From Bacteroidia bacterium (GTDB lineage: Bacteria; Bacteroidota; Bacteroidia; Palsa-965), in NCBI GenBank assembly GCA_025454955.1, contig JALONL010000008.1, positions 62,001 to 126,000 on the forward strand: a DNA stretch of 64,000 nucleotides. The letters run 5' to 3'. Each line of letters starts with the position of its first letter. Within the stretch, counting starts at the first letter, position 1. The translations under genes were made by a program, and so were the position numbers. Of this stretch, positions 26,399 to 35,353 are shown piece after piece. The notes beneath the pieces are model-generated. The model was not told where the DNA came from. It worked only from the letters and a program-made list of their open reading frames with translations, and made no database searches.

Positions 26399-28672
26399 TC
26401 AAAACCTCCACCCCACATTCCCCTTCACAAAAAACGGTGTGCCGGGCGTATAATGCAACTCACTCACCGGCATTGCCTCGCCACGCAAACGGCTCTCGGT
26501 ATCAAACTGCGCCTCGTTCCACTCGCTGTTAAGCAGGTTTTCGATGGTGAAGCCGCATATAAAATGTTTGTACGTATAGTTGGCTACCACATCGAGCAGA
26601 AAATAGCCCTGGGCCTGAACGGTGTTTGCCTCATTGGCCGGACGTGTATCAATAGCCCGGTAGCGAAGCGCGGCATTTAAACCATTCTCGCCGCGCCAGC
26701 TAAGGCCGCCGGTGCTGGTGAGGCGCGGGGCGAGCGGGATGAAATTTTCGCCGGCGGGTAAATCCAGGAAGCGGCCGTGGCTGTAATTCAAATCGGCATC
26801 GGCAAAAAGCTGTGGGGTGAGTTCCCAGCGCAGGGCGGCATCGGCACCGAGGCGGCGGGTGGCTCCGCTTATTTCCACAATGCCTTCGTCGCCTACAAAC
26901 ACAAGCTCGTTTTCGAGTTCGAGGCCCCAGAGCGAAACGTTCATGAGCAGATGCGGGCCGAGCTTAAACGTGCTGCCTGTTTCGTAGCCCAGCGCGCGCG
27001 GCAAACTCTCGCCCGCCACACCCGATACCACCGAACGCGAATCGTTGGAGTGAAAACCGAAACCGCTTTTTACATACAACTGCACGTTTTGCGTAGGCGT
27101 GTAAAACACATTCAGCTTGGGACTCACCCTGGCGCGTGTGCGTGTGCCCTGTGCCGAATCGGCGAGGTAATTATCATAGCCGAAGAAAAATGCATCGTAG
27201 CGCAGCGCGGCATTCATGCTCCATTTTTCGCTGAGCTGCAGTGTTTCGTCGATCCACGCAAATACCTGCTGCTCGTTTATTCGGCCGTCGGCAATGGTGC
27301 CGGTAATGTTGCGTTTTACGGCTCTGTAAAGCGAAATTTGTCCGTTGTCGTAGCGTGTGCCTGCGCCAATGGTGGTTTGCAGTTTTTTGCCAGCCAGTTT
27401 GCCTTCGTGCTCAAGCGTGGAGTTTGCACCCAACATATTGCGGCCGTGTTCTATCTGGCGGATACCGTCGCCGTTTATGCTGTCGTTAAGGAAGAACGTA
27501 AAATTGGAAGTGAGATCGAACGTGTAGTAGCTGTAATACACCTGATTGCGCAGCACCGTACTTTCGTTTATTACCGTGGTAAGTTGCACGTTGGCATTGT
27601 AGCGCGAAGTGTTTCCACCCTCGGTAGGATCGATGCTGCCAAAACGCGTAATCAATCCTTCACGCACGGCGCGCTCGGGAATCTGCCCCGAAGCATCCCA
27701 CGACGATTGAAACGCCGAGGCCGACACCGCAAGAAAATTACGGCTGCCCGCCTGCAACGTGTATTTGCCAAACACATTGAAACGGTTCAGCGCCTGCGGA
27801 GCTTCGAAATATGAATCGGTGAAAAAATATTCGGCAGCGATATACGCATTGGCCTTGTGGCGCGGAAACATACTGCGCAAATCGCCGAGATTAACCAGCG
27901 CCAGCGCACGTCGTGTATCGAAACGGCCATATTCCACACGCAACGAAGTATTCACGGCATTCTTTGTGGTAAAATCGCCCGAACCTGAAGTGGCGAAATT
28001 GCCTTGCCGCGCCGTGTAAGTGCCTTTGCTTACCGAAAGCTTATCTACCGTTTCGGGAATCACGAAATGAAAATCGGAATAGCCCTGTCCGTGCGCGTGA
28101 GATACCATGTTTACCGGCATTCCGTCTATGGCAATGGAAAAATCGGTGCCGTGGTCAATGTCGAAACCGCGCAGAAAAAGCTGCTCGGCCTTGCCGCCGC
28201 CGGCATGTTGGGCAATAAAAAGTCCTGGCACTAAGCGCAATAAATCCTGCGCCGAATTTACGGGACGAAGTTCCCTGTCGACCTGATTAATGGCCGACAG
28301 GGAACGACTGATATCGCGGGTCTGTGTAATTGAAATTTCGTTCAGGCGGATGGCTCCGCCGGTTAATGCAATATCCATTTGTATGGTCTGCCCGTCTTTT
28401 ACGTCGATAGTAAAACGGCGCAGCATATATCCGAGATGGGAAACACGCAACACGGCTTTCCCGGCTTGCAGACCGGAAAGCTGATAATGTCCCAACACAT
28501 TGGTAAATGCCACCGAAGCGGTTCCCTCTACAGAAATAATCACATCGGTAATCGGCTGCCGTGTAAGCGAATCGCGCACGGTGCCCGAAATGTTTGAAGC
28601 CTTTGCCTGAATGGCTAAAAACCACGCAAGGACAAGTAAGCCGAATATACGGCGATGTGTAAATGTGTACAT
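26399..28672 (-). CDS. TonB-dependent receptor with carboxypeptidase-regulatory-like N-domain
   Basis: With the ATG at 28672 (MYTFTHRRIFGLLVLAWFL) the protein has 757 residues and a signal peptide ending near AKA. A carboxypeptidase-regulatory-like domain follows (ISGTVRDSLTRQPITDVIIS), then the plug (LLRLVPGLFIAQHAGGGKAEQLFLRGFD, here only quoted for its FLRGFD end). Next is a His-rich MVSHAHGQGYSDFHF segment, and a 22-strand-type barrel ends in the aromatic FVKGNVGWRF. It imports a ligand across the outer membrane using TonB energy. It is the last gene of the DUF4331-TPR-HupE cluster. The HAHG segment and the HupE neighbour hint at a metal or metal complex as ligand; that is inference. Confidence 0.93.
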   Translation of the reverse strand: MYTFTHRRIFGLLVLAWFLAIQAKASNISGTVRDSLTRQPITDVIISVEGTASVAFTNVLGHYQLSGLQAGKAVLRVSHLGYMLRRFTIDVKDGQTIQMDIALTGGAIRLNEISITQTRDISRSLSAINQVDRELRPVNSAQDLLRLVPGLFIAQHAGGGKAEQLFLRGFDIDHGTDFSIAIDGMPVNMVSHAHGQGYSDFHFVIPETVDKLSVSKGTYTARQGNFATSGSGDFTTKNAVNTSLRVEYGRFDTRRALALVNLGDLRSMFPRHKANAYIAAEYFFTDSYFEAPQALNRFNVFGKYTLQAGSRNFLAVSASAFQSSWDASGQIPERAVREGLITRFGSIDPTEGGNTSRYNANVQLTTVINESTVLRNQVYYSYYTFDLTSNFTFFLNDSINGDGIRQIEHGRNMLGANSTLEHEGKLAGKKLQTTIGAGTRYDNGQISLYRAVKRNITGTIADGRINEQQVFAWIDETLQLSEKWSMNAALRYDAFFFGYDNYLADSAQGTRTRARVSPKLNVFYTPTQNVQLYVKSGFGFHSNDSRSVVSGVAGESLPRALGYETGSTFKLGPHLLMNVSLWGLELENELVFVGDEGIVEISGATRRLGADAALRWELTPQLFADADLNYSHGRFLDLPAGENFIPLAPRLTSTGGLSWRGENGLNAALRYRAIDTRPANEANTVQAQGYFLLDVVANYTYKHFICGFTIENLLNSEWNEAQFDTESRLRGEAMPVSELHYTPGTPFFVKGNVGWRF

Positions 28673-28752
28673 GAATATGGATATTAAACCAACTGATGAA
28701 AGAGTGATTGTGCGGCATCGTGCAGCCAATCATTTCAAAAAACCAGAGAGAT

Positions 28753-29124
28753 TTAACACCACGGCGGAGGGGTGGGAACGGTACGGAATGTATGTTGGAT
28801 TATTCCGTGTAAGCGGGGAATAAATGCGGAAGTGGTATTTTGAAATAAAATAAATTCGCCCGAATCGGAAAGAAGATGCACCGGAATTACAGTTTCATCG
28901 GCCGTTTTATCAGAAGTATTCTGCGGGGCTGAATTTTCGGTGTCTTTCGCTATTTCTTTTAATTCGTAATGAACGTGATAATGGCCGTTTTCGTAATGCA
29001 CGGTAGCTACGTGCTCACTCAGCCAGAAAGTATGCGCCAGCCAGTCGCTCACCACCGGCACCAGCGGACGCAGCCACACCATGGTGTAGCAGAGCAGCAG
29101 TAATATGGCCAGTTGTTTTTTCAA
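28753..29124 (-). CDS. Small exported His-rich protein
   Basis: The protein has 123 residues and begins at a TTG codon (read as MKKQLAILLLLCYTMVWLRP), which gives a proper signal peptide or anchor; no better ATG is available. The outer part carries HVATVHYENGHYHVHYEL, a dense His/Tyr/acidic stretch that could bind a metal. A Pro-rich end (TVPTPPPWC) has a terminal Cys. I do not recognise a family. It lies between the HupE/UreJ gene and the TonB receptor gene, 80 bases before the latter. Its position and histidines suggest a metal-related envelope role, unproven. Confidence 0.68.
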   Translation of the reverse strand: MKKQLAILLLLCYTMVWLRPLVPVVSDWLAHTFWLSEHVATVHYENGHYHVHYELKEIAKDTENSAPQNTSDKTADETVIPVHLLSDSGEFILFQNTTSAFIPRLHGIIQHTFRTVPTPPPWC

Positions 29125-29242
29125 GTGAGTAATGTTTGGTATGGCAATTAATTATCGGGTAATGGGTATGCTTAATTTTTTATTCTTGATGATTGGTTAA
29201 TGTGAATTGATTTACGGGGAAATTCTTTCCCCGGATTTTATT

Positions 29243-29938
29243 TCAGGAAAAAAAAGTTCGTTCAATGGTCCAGTAAATGGCAATAATGGCAATGAGCACC
29301 GAGAGCGGAGTAACAATACCTTTCCGGTACCATTTCTTTTCCGAAAACCACAACCCGATAAGCAGCCAGAGTGCCACAATTACCGCAATCTGCCCCAGTT
29401 CCACACCCACGTTAAACAGAATAAGTGCGGTTACAAATTCGCCCTGCGGCAGGCCCAGCTCACTCAGCACACCGGCAAAGCCGAGGCCGTGAATTAGTCC
29501 GAACGCAAATACCAGAATGATGCGCGTGGGCTTTAACTTATCGGTAATGATATTTTCGGCCGCCACAAAAAATATCGACAGGGCAATTACCGGTTCCACA
29601 ATAGACGCAGGCGGCGAAATCACACCGTACATCGACAAAGCCAGCGTAATGGAATGCGCCACCGTAAACGCAGTGGCCTGCCAGAGCACGGGTTTGAGTT
29701 TGGGGTTGAGCAGAAACAGGCACACCACAAACAAAATATGATCGAGCCCCAGCGGAAGAATATGCGTAAAGCCCAATTTCAGATACATCGCAGCTATGGC
29801 CGAGCGCGGCATATTGGCCAGCGCCTCATCGGCCGGATGCGCCGAAAGCAGGAACGGAAACAACAATGCCGCCACCAGAAACAGATAGCGGGCATTGCTG
29901 CGCAGCAATATTGGCAAACATTTACTGCACGTCCACAT
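29243..29938 (-). CDS. HupE/UreJ family membrane protein
   Basis: The protein has 231 residues. The N-terminal signal-like segment ends before SAHPADEA. About six membrane helices follow with the family motifs GLDHILFVVCLF, FTVAHSITLAL, VEPVIALSI, GLIHGLGFAG and FNVGVELGQ. HupE/UreJ proteins are linked to nickel or cobalt supply for hydrogenase and urease, but many Bacteroidota homologues lie far from such enzymes, as here. Its ATG overlaps the end of the TPR gene by 17 bases, so the two are translationally linked. In this cluster it may move a metal ion taken up by the TonB receptor; that is inference. Confidence 0.88.
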   Translation of the reverse strand: MWTCSKCLPILLRSNARYLFLVAALLFPFLLSAHPADEALANMPRSAIAAMYLKLGFTHILPLGLDHILFVVCLFLLNPKLKPVLWQATAFTVAHSITLALSMYGVISPPASIVEPVIALSIFFVAAENIITDKLKPTRIILVFAFGLIHGLGFAGVLSELGLPQGEFVTALILFNVGVELGQIAVIVALWLLIGLWFSEKKWYRKGIVTPLSVLIAIIAIYWTIERTFFS

Positions 29939-31256
29939 ATTGGGCTACTTCTTTACGCAACACAGGATCGAGCAGCGGATTGCTTTGAAGCGCCCTGCGC
30001 ATAAGCAGAGTACCCGCTTCGCCGCGCCCGTTGCGGGCGGCAGCAAGTCCGGCGCGGCAAAGCAATACCGGGTTGCACGAATTGGTTTTCAGTGCCGCAA
30101 TTAACATCTTATCAGCCTCCGCAAAGCGGCCCGATTTGTAATGCACCCAGCCCATCATTTCCAATACATCAATATTGGCAGGACGGCGCGCAAACTCAAG
30201 CTGTGCGTGCTCCAGGGCCTTGGCATTGTTTCCGGCTTTCAGATACACGTAGGCCAACTCCTTGTCGGCATAGTGGCCGTGGCCTTCGTCTTCTTCGTTG
30301 CCCGAGCCGCTGCCCAAAAGCTCAAGTGTATTTTCGAGTGCCGCATCGGCTTTGTCTTTTTGTCCGTTAAGGGCATACACTTCAATAAGTTCTTCGGAGA
30401 AAGAAAATTCGTTCATGCCCTGCGCTGCTTTTTCGTAATGCTTCACGGCATCGGCATATCGCCCCTGCCCTTTTGCCACATGGCCAAGTCCGGCCAGCGC
30501 AAAGGGATAATCGGCACGTTCGTTCAGTGTAATTTCATAGCACAGTATGGCACTGTCGGGCTGACCGGCCATTTCATACAAATGCCCCAGCATGGTGCGT
30601 GTCCACGCCGTTTGCTCCAGTCCGGGATAACCGGCAGCCACGGCCAGTTTCATGGCTTCAATGGCTCCGCGCAAATCGCCGTGAATTTCGCGCAGGTACG
30701 ATACGCGCGAGTACGAACGAATATCGGGGCGAATGGAAATCATTTTATCGCAGGCTTTCACTGCTTCCGGGTAATTGCCAAGTTCCACGTAAGCATCGCA
30801 GAGCAGGCCGTATATAAACGCATTGTCGGCATTAATGGCCTGTGCGGTTTTTGCGGTTTGAAGGGCTTCTGTAAAATGGTGCTGCGAAAGAAGCACGGTG
30901 GCTTTGCAGCAAAGTGTTTCGAAATTCTGAGGATCTTTTTTCAGGATGCGGTCGCAAAGCTCCAGTGCGGCTTTGTCGTAGTAGGCGTGTTCGCCGGTGT
31001 TGCGCGCTTCCTGTATGTATGCCTGCACAAGCTGCAGCATTACTTTGTAATCGTCGGGGTTTTCTTCCAACTGCGCCAGCAGCCCGTCAATGGCCGCTTT
31101 CGTATTCAGCCACTCGGCTGAGAGTGCATACTTGCCGCGCGGCTCTTTGTATTTGGGCACCGCCTCGGCTTTGCCCGAGAATAAAAAGATAAGTGCCAGC
31201 ATTACGCCGGTTACCGCTACCAATCCGGTGTATAAATGTGTACGTGTAAATTTCAT
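29922..31256 (-). CDS. TPR-repeat protein with N-terminal membrane anchor
   Basis: The protein has 444 residues. A hydrophobic segment at ~10-30 (YTGLVAVTGVMLALIFLFSG) acts as signal or anchor. The rest is a chain of tetratricopeptide repeats (DYKVMLQLVQAYIQEAR, NAFIYGLLCDAYVELGNYPEA, DYPFALAGLGHVAKGQGRYADA, NIDVLEMMGWVHYKSGRFAEA). A loop rich in acidic residues and His (GNEEDEGHGHYADKE) lies near 325. It probably scaffolds proteins in the periplasm. It sits between the DUF4331 genes and HupE on one strand and overlaps HupE. Confidence 0.9.
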   Translation of the reverse strand: MKFTRTHLYTGLVAVTGVMLALIFLFSGKAEAVPKYKEPRGKYALSAEWLNTKAAIDGLLAQLEENPDDYKVMLQLVQAYIQEARNTGEHAYYDKAALELCDRILKKDPQNFETLCCKATVLLSQHHFTEALQTAKTAQAINADNAFIYGLLCDAYVELGNYPEAVKACDKMISIRPDIRSYSRVSYLREIHGDLRGAIEAMKLAVAAGYPGLEQTAWTRTMLGHLYEMAGQPDSAILCYEITLNERADYPFALAGLGHVAKGQGRYADAVKHYEKAAQGMNEFSFSEELIEVYALNGQKDKADAALENTLELLGSGSGNEEDEGHGHYADKELAYVYLKAGNNAKALEHAQLEFARRPANIDVLEMMGWVHYKSGRFAEADKMLIAALKTNSCNPVLLCRAGLAAARNGRGEAGTLLMRRALQSNPLLDPVLRKEVAQYVDVQ

Positions 31257-31277
31257 GTGGCTGCGTTTTTTTTATTT

Positions 31278-31309
31278 AACCGGCCGGATGCTTTAACACC
31301 CGGCCGGTT
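31278..31309 (-). promoter_or_regulatory. Intergenic hairpin inside the DUF4331 cluster
   Basis: Perfect 10-base arms (AACCGGCCGG/CCGGCCGGTT) with a 12-base loop lie between the second DUF4331 gene and the TPR gene. On the coding strand they are followed by an A-rich and not a T-rich tract, so this is not a classical terminator. It could be an RNA-stabilising or attenuating structure that separates high DUF4331 expression from the genes downstream. Confidence 0.5.
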
Positions 31310-31325
31310 ATGACTTCAACTAAAC

Positions 31326-33410
31326 TTACTTCGCAACATTCACTTTTACTGATTGCACAAGACTTCCATTATTATACAACGCCGCAATATACACACCGGC
31401 CGCAAGACCGTTTGCATTCCAGCGTTGTTCGTAGGTTCCGTCCTGCATGGGCTGATCGTTGATAATCACCTCCACCAATTTTCCGCTCAGGTCGCGCACT
31501 TCCAAACGTACGCGGGAATTGGCGGCAATGTAGTAGCGGAAGGTGGTTACATCAACCACCGGGTTCGGATAGTTTTGCAACAATCCTGCTCCGGGTGCGC
31601 CTACGTTTAATCCGTAGCCGTGTGTGCCGGTGGGCAGCGGCGAAGGTCCGCCGCAGCGGCCAAATCCGCTCCACGGAGCCTGTACATACGGGAAGGTGAC
31701 TTTAAACGTGGTGTCGTTGGTTTCCACGCCGGTGGTGTATGTAAGCACGTCGAGCAAATCCTGCGTTACCGGGTTGGGGCCGCCGGTGTAATCGTCGTAC
31801 CACAAACCGATGGCAGCAAGTGCCACGCCGCTCACGGCCTGCAACTCAATGCGTGTTACATCGTCTTCCAATCGGCGACCGTTGGGGAAACCATCCATGT
31901 TGGGAATCCACTGCAGGTTGGCGTTGGCGTTGTAGGTCGGATTGGTTAACCCGAGCACGGCGGCCTGTACAATGCCGAGGCTGCTGAAATCAGGATGGTT
32001 GCGCGGTGTTACGGGCACAGCCATGTTCAAACGCAGCATATCGCCAAAGGTGGGCAGGAAGTTGTTGATGAACGGTTTGCCCACTGCGAGCGGGTTTCCG
32101 TTTTTGCCCGTGGCCAGCTGATACGGCGGCAGGTTGGGCACACCGGTGTAGAAAATGGGCAGAAGATCCACCGAGCGCGGCTTGCCCTGACGGAGCAGGT
32201 AATTGCCAAACAGGTTGGTATCAAGCGCAGTGCCTGCACCGCCATTGGTGGCGCGTATCGGCCAGAGACCATCGTGCGTGTTGCCAAAGTCGAAACTCTG
32301 CAGCGAGTTGCGCTGAATGCGCAGTGCCGAAAGTGCCGGAACAGCATTGCCAAACAACGAAGCATCCATGTACAAACCAAGCTCCGGGTTGCAGAAGAAA
32401 TCTTCCATGGCCGGGTCTTCGTTGTAAGGAGTAAGCGAATTCCAGCGGTCTTTTGATCCGATGGGAATTACTGCTTCGTTGGTAAGCGGCATACCGAGGC
32501 GCGAAACCTGCACCCACTGGCCGCTGTACGATTCGGTACCGTTGGCATTGAGTGTGCGGATTTGCTGGCGGCTGGCCGATGCCCATACACCAATAATGTA
32601 ATCGCTGTCGAGAATGTTTACAGCGGCACTTACCGGCTGACCATTTTTCTGCAACGTGGCAATGGGAATTTTGAGTGCAATGCTGTGAATGTTTTTGCAG
32701 GCCACACCATCTTCGGGCGCATTCACACCGGTACCACCGGCGCGTGTTTGACCGAGATCGAAAATACCGCCAAGATCCACAAAGAAAGGATCGTCGGCCG
32801 GGCCGCAATACACCACTTCGCCGCCGCCGCCGGTGGCGTTGGTAATGGCAGAAGTCATGAGCGCATCATAGTTTGCAGCACCCAAACCTACTGTGGGATC
32901 GCTTATCGAACGCGGTCCAATGTTGGGCGGAGGCACAATGCCGTTGCTTACAATGGTGCTGAACGGGCCGCCGTTTATGCTTTTCTCGGCGGTGTAGGTG
33001 GTTTTCAGGTTCTGCTGTCCGAGACGGATGTTGAAGAACGTGGTGGGATCCTGGTTCACTTTCGTGAAGGTGAAACGATAGGTAAGATCGTCGCCGGAGG
33101 TTCCGTCGTTTTCAACGTGAATTTCGTAGCGGATGTTTTCGCCAAACGAAGCATAGTTGGGGCCGCCCTGCGGAAGCTGAAGCGGAACGTAATTCGCAAT
33201 AATGGTTACCGTGTTGGTATCATCAGGGCTGCGAAAAGCGTAGAGGTCGGTATTGTCGGTAAGCGGATCGTTGGCAATCAGCGGAGCCTCGCGGTGGCTC
33301 GAAGCCTGCACGGGCGAGGTGGCTGTGTCCAGTGTATAGAAAACTGCGCCGGCAGCTAACACACCGGAAACGCCCGCCATGATTCGGATAAATATCTTTT
33401 TCATGTTCAT
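31326..33410 (-). CDS. DUF4331 protein with T9SS sorting domain
   Basis: The protein has 694 residues. A signal peptide (KKIFIRIMAGVSGVLAAGAVF) is followed by the DUF4331 hallmark SSHREAPLIANDPLTDNTD at ~37. The domain continues to about 600 with repeated short motifs (DDTNTVTIIANYVP, NIHSIALKIPIATL). The last ~85 residues are a T9SS type A sorting domain (LLQNYPNPVVDVTTFRYY, LEVRDLSGKLVEV, GVYIAALYNNG). It should therefore be secreted through T9SS and attached to the cell surface or released. It is 18 bases after a near-identical paralogue that lacks this tail. The function of DUF4331 is unknown. Confidence 0.93.
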   Translation of the reverse strand: MNMKKIFIRIMAGVSGVLAAGAVFYTLDTATSPVQASSHREAPLIANDPLTDNTDLYAFRSPDDTNTVTIIANYVPLQLPQGGPNYASFGENIRYEIHVENDGTSGDDLTYRFTFTKVNQDPTTFFNIRLGQQNLKTTYTAEKSINGGPFSTIVSNGIVPPPNIGPRSISDPTVGLGAANYDALMTSAITNATGGGGEVVYCGPADDPFFVDLGGIFDLGQTRAGGTGVNAPEDGVACKNIHSIALKIPIATLQKNGQPVSAAVNILDSDYIIGVWASASRQQIRTLNANGTESYSGQWVQVSRLGMPLTNEAVIPIGSKDRWNSLTPYNEDPAMEDFFCNPELGLYMDASLFGNAVPALSALRIQRNSLQSFDFGNTHDGLWPIRATNGGAGTALDTNLFGNYLLRQGKPRSVDLLPIFYTGVPNLPPYQLATGKNGNPLAVGKPFINNFLPTFGDMLRLNMAVPVTPRNHPDFSSLGIVQAAVLGLTNPTYNANANLQWIPNMDGFPNGRRLEDDVTRIELQAVSGVALAAIGLWYDDYTGGPNPVTQDLLDVLTYTTGVETNDTTFKVTFPYVQAPWSGFGRCGGPSPLPTGTHGYGLNVGAPGAGLLQNYPNPVVDVTTFRYYIAANSRVRLEVRDLSGKLVEVIINDQPMQDGTYEQRWNANGLAAGVYIAALYNNGSLVQSVKVNVAK

Positions 33411-33428
33411 GTTTGTTTCTGGTTTCTG

Positions 33429-35180
33429 TTATTGACCGCTTTGGTTGGCATAACCTTCCCACGGTGCCTGCACATAAGGAAATGCAGGGCGGAAAGTGGT
33501 ATCGTTTACTTCCACGCCGGTGGTGTAACCCAGCACGCCAAGCAAATTGGGCGTAACCGGATTGGGACCACCCACATAATCGTCGTACCACAAACCAATG
33601 GCCGCAAGTGCCACGCCGCTCACGGCCTGCAACTCGATGCGTGTTACATCGTCTTCCAAACGGCGACCGTTGGGGAAACCGTCCATGTTGGGAATCCACT
33701 GCAGGTTGGCGTTGGCGTTGTAGGTAGAGTTGGTGAGTCCGAGTACGGCGGCCTGCACAATGCCGAGGCTGCTGAAATCAGGATGGTTGCGCGGTGTTAC
33801 CGGCACAGCCATGTTCAGGCGAAGCATATCGCCGAAAATGGGCAGGAAGTTGTTGATGAACGGTTTGCCCACTGCAAGCGGGTTGCCGTTTTTGCCGGTG
33901 GCCAGCTGGTAAGGCGGCAAATTGGGAACGCCGGTGTGGAAAATGGGCAGAAGATCAACTGAGCGCGGCTTGCCCTGACGGAGCAGGTAATTGCCAAACA
34001 GGTTGGTGTCGAGCGCCGTGCCTGCACCGCCGTTGGTGGCGCGTATCGGCCAGAGACCGTCTTGCGTGTTGCCAAAGTCGAAACTCTGCAGCGAGTTGCG
34101 CTGTATGCGCAGTGCCGAAAACGCAGGAACCGCAGGGCCAAACAGCGAATTGTCCATGTACAGGCCAAGTTCCGGGTTGCAGAAGAAATCTTCCATGGCC
34201 GGGTCTTCGCTGTAAGGCGTGAGTGAGTTCCAGCGGTCTTTGCTGCCCAGCGGAATTACCGCTTCGTTGGTAAGCGGCATACCGAGGCGCGAAACCTGCA
34301 CCCAGGCACCGTTGTCGGTGGGATTGCCACCGGAGGTGCTCAGTGTGCGAGTAGCAGGACGGCTGGCCGAAGCCCAAACGCCAATGATGTAATCGCTGTC
34401 GAGAATGTTTACGGCTGCGCTTACAGGCTGGCCATTTTTCTGCAACGTGGCGATTGGAATTTTGAGCGCAATGCTGTGTACGTTTTTATGTCCGAGGCCA
34501 TCGCGTGCGCCGTTGTTGGCACGGGTTTGCCCCAGATCGAATACACCGCCGAGATCTACGTAGAACGGATCGTCGGCAGGGCCGCAGTACACCATTTCGC
34601 CGCCGCCGCCGGTGGCTGTGGTAATGGCAGCGTTCATGAGCGCATCGTAGTTAGCTGCGCCCAAACCCACTGTGGGGTCGCTGATAGAACGCGGGCCGAT
34701 GTTTGGCGGAGGCACCACACCATTGCTTACAATAGTGCTGAACGGGCCGCCGTTTATGCTCTTTTCGGCCACATAACTCGTTTTCAGGTTCTGCTGGCCG
34801 AGGCGGATGTTGAAAAACGTGGTGGGATCTTCGTTTACTTTGGTAAACGTAAAACGGTAAGTAATGTCATCGCCCATTGTTCCGTCGTTTTCGACGTGAA
34901 TTTCGTAGCGGATGTTTTCACCAAACGAAGCATAGTTTGGCCCGCCCTGAGGCAGTTGTGCCGGCACATAGTTCGCAATGATGGTTACCGTGTTGGTGTC
35001 GTCGGGGCTGCGGAATGCATACAAATCCGTGTTGTCGGCCAACGGATCGTTTGCAATCAGCGGAGCTTCGCGGTGGCTCGATGCTTCGGCCGGATGCTCG
35101 CGCGAGTCCCACAAGCCCAGTGCAGCGGCTGCAACCGCTACAACAGACACCTTCATGAGTGTCTTGGTACTTTTTTTCAT
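33429..35180 (-). CDS. DUF4331 protein without sorting domain
   Basis: The protein has 583 residues. The signal peptide (MKKSTKTLMKVSVVAVAAAA) is followed by SSHREAPLIANDPLADNTD at ~34. The sequence runs closely parallel to the next gene over the whole DUF4331 domain and stops at APWEGYANQSGQ where the paralogue goes on into a T9SS tail. It is probably periplasmic, or surface-located by another route. It is the first gene of the six-gene cluster, and the 173-base gap upstream holds two inverted repeats. The pair looks like a tandem duplication in which only one copy keeps or gained the export tail. Confidence 0.93.
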   Translation of the reverse strand: MKKSTKTLMKVSVVAVAAAALGLWDSREHPAEASSHREAPLIANDPLADNTDLYAFRSPDDTNTVTIIANYVPAQLPQGGPNYASFGENIRYEIHVENDGTMGDDITYRFTFTKVNEDPTTFFNIRLGQQNLKTSYVAEKSINGGPFSTIVSNGVVPPPNIGPRSISDPTVGLGAANYDALMNAAITTATGGGGEMVYCGPADDPFYVDLGGVFDLGQTRANNGARDGLGHKNVHSIALKIPIATLQKNGQPVSAAVNILDSDYIIGVWASASRPATRTLSTSGGNPTDNGAWVQVSRLGMPLTNEAVIPLGSKDRWNSLTPYSEDPAMEDFFCNPELGLYMDNSLFGPAVPAFSALRIQRNSLQSFDFGNTQDGLWPIRATNGGAGTALDTNLFGNYLLRQGKPRSVDLLPIFHTGVPNLPPYQLATGKNGNPLAVGKPFINNFLPIFGDMLRLNMAVPVTPRNHPDFSSLGIVQAAVLGLTNSTYNANANLQWIPNMDGFPNGRRLEDDVTRIELQAVSGVALAAIGLWYDDYVGGPNPVTPNLLGVLGYTTGVEVNDTTFRPAFPYVQAPWEGYANQSGQ

Positions 35181-35304
35181 TTGTGTTGGGATAAACTTCC
35201 TTCAGTTTGCTGTTGCCCAGTTTTCAGATCAGGTTTGATGATTCTACTTACGCGGAAAAACCCAACCCGGATTTAATCGACAGAAAAAATATTTTAATCT
35301 TTGT

Positions 35305-35351
35305 TATTGTCTAATTTATCGACAATACACTTTACATTTTGGCAATGTAAA
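35305..35351. promoter_or_regulatory. Two inverted repeats upstream of the DUF4331 cluster
   Basis: TATTGTC-N9-GACAATA (35305-35327) and TTTACATT-N5-AATGTAAA (35331-35351) lie in the gap between signal peptidase I and the first DUF4331 gene. Both have perfect arms and are AT-rich, as expected for dimeric repressor sites. The second lies just after the signal peptidase stop and has no T-run, so it is a poor terminator. The cognate regulator is unknown. Confidence 0.45.
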
Positions 35352-35353
35352 CA

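Noticed and set aside
26777..27814. Plus-strand open frame of 345 codons opposite the TonB receptor
   Set aside because: Antisense shadow; the receptor on the other strand is unambiguous.
35331..35351. Terminator of signal peptidase I
   Set aside because: The dyad is AT-rich and not followed by a T-run; an operator for the downstream cluster is at least as likely.
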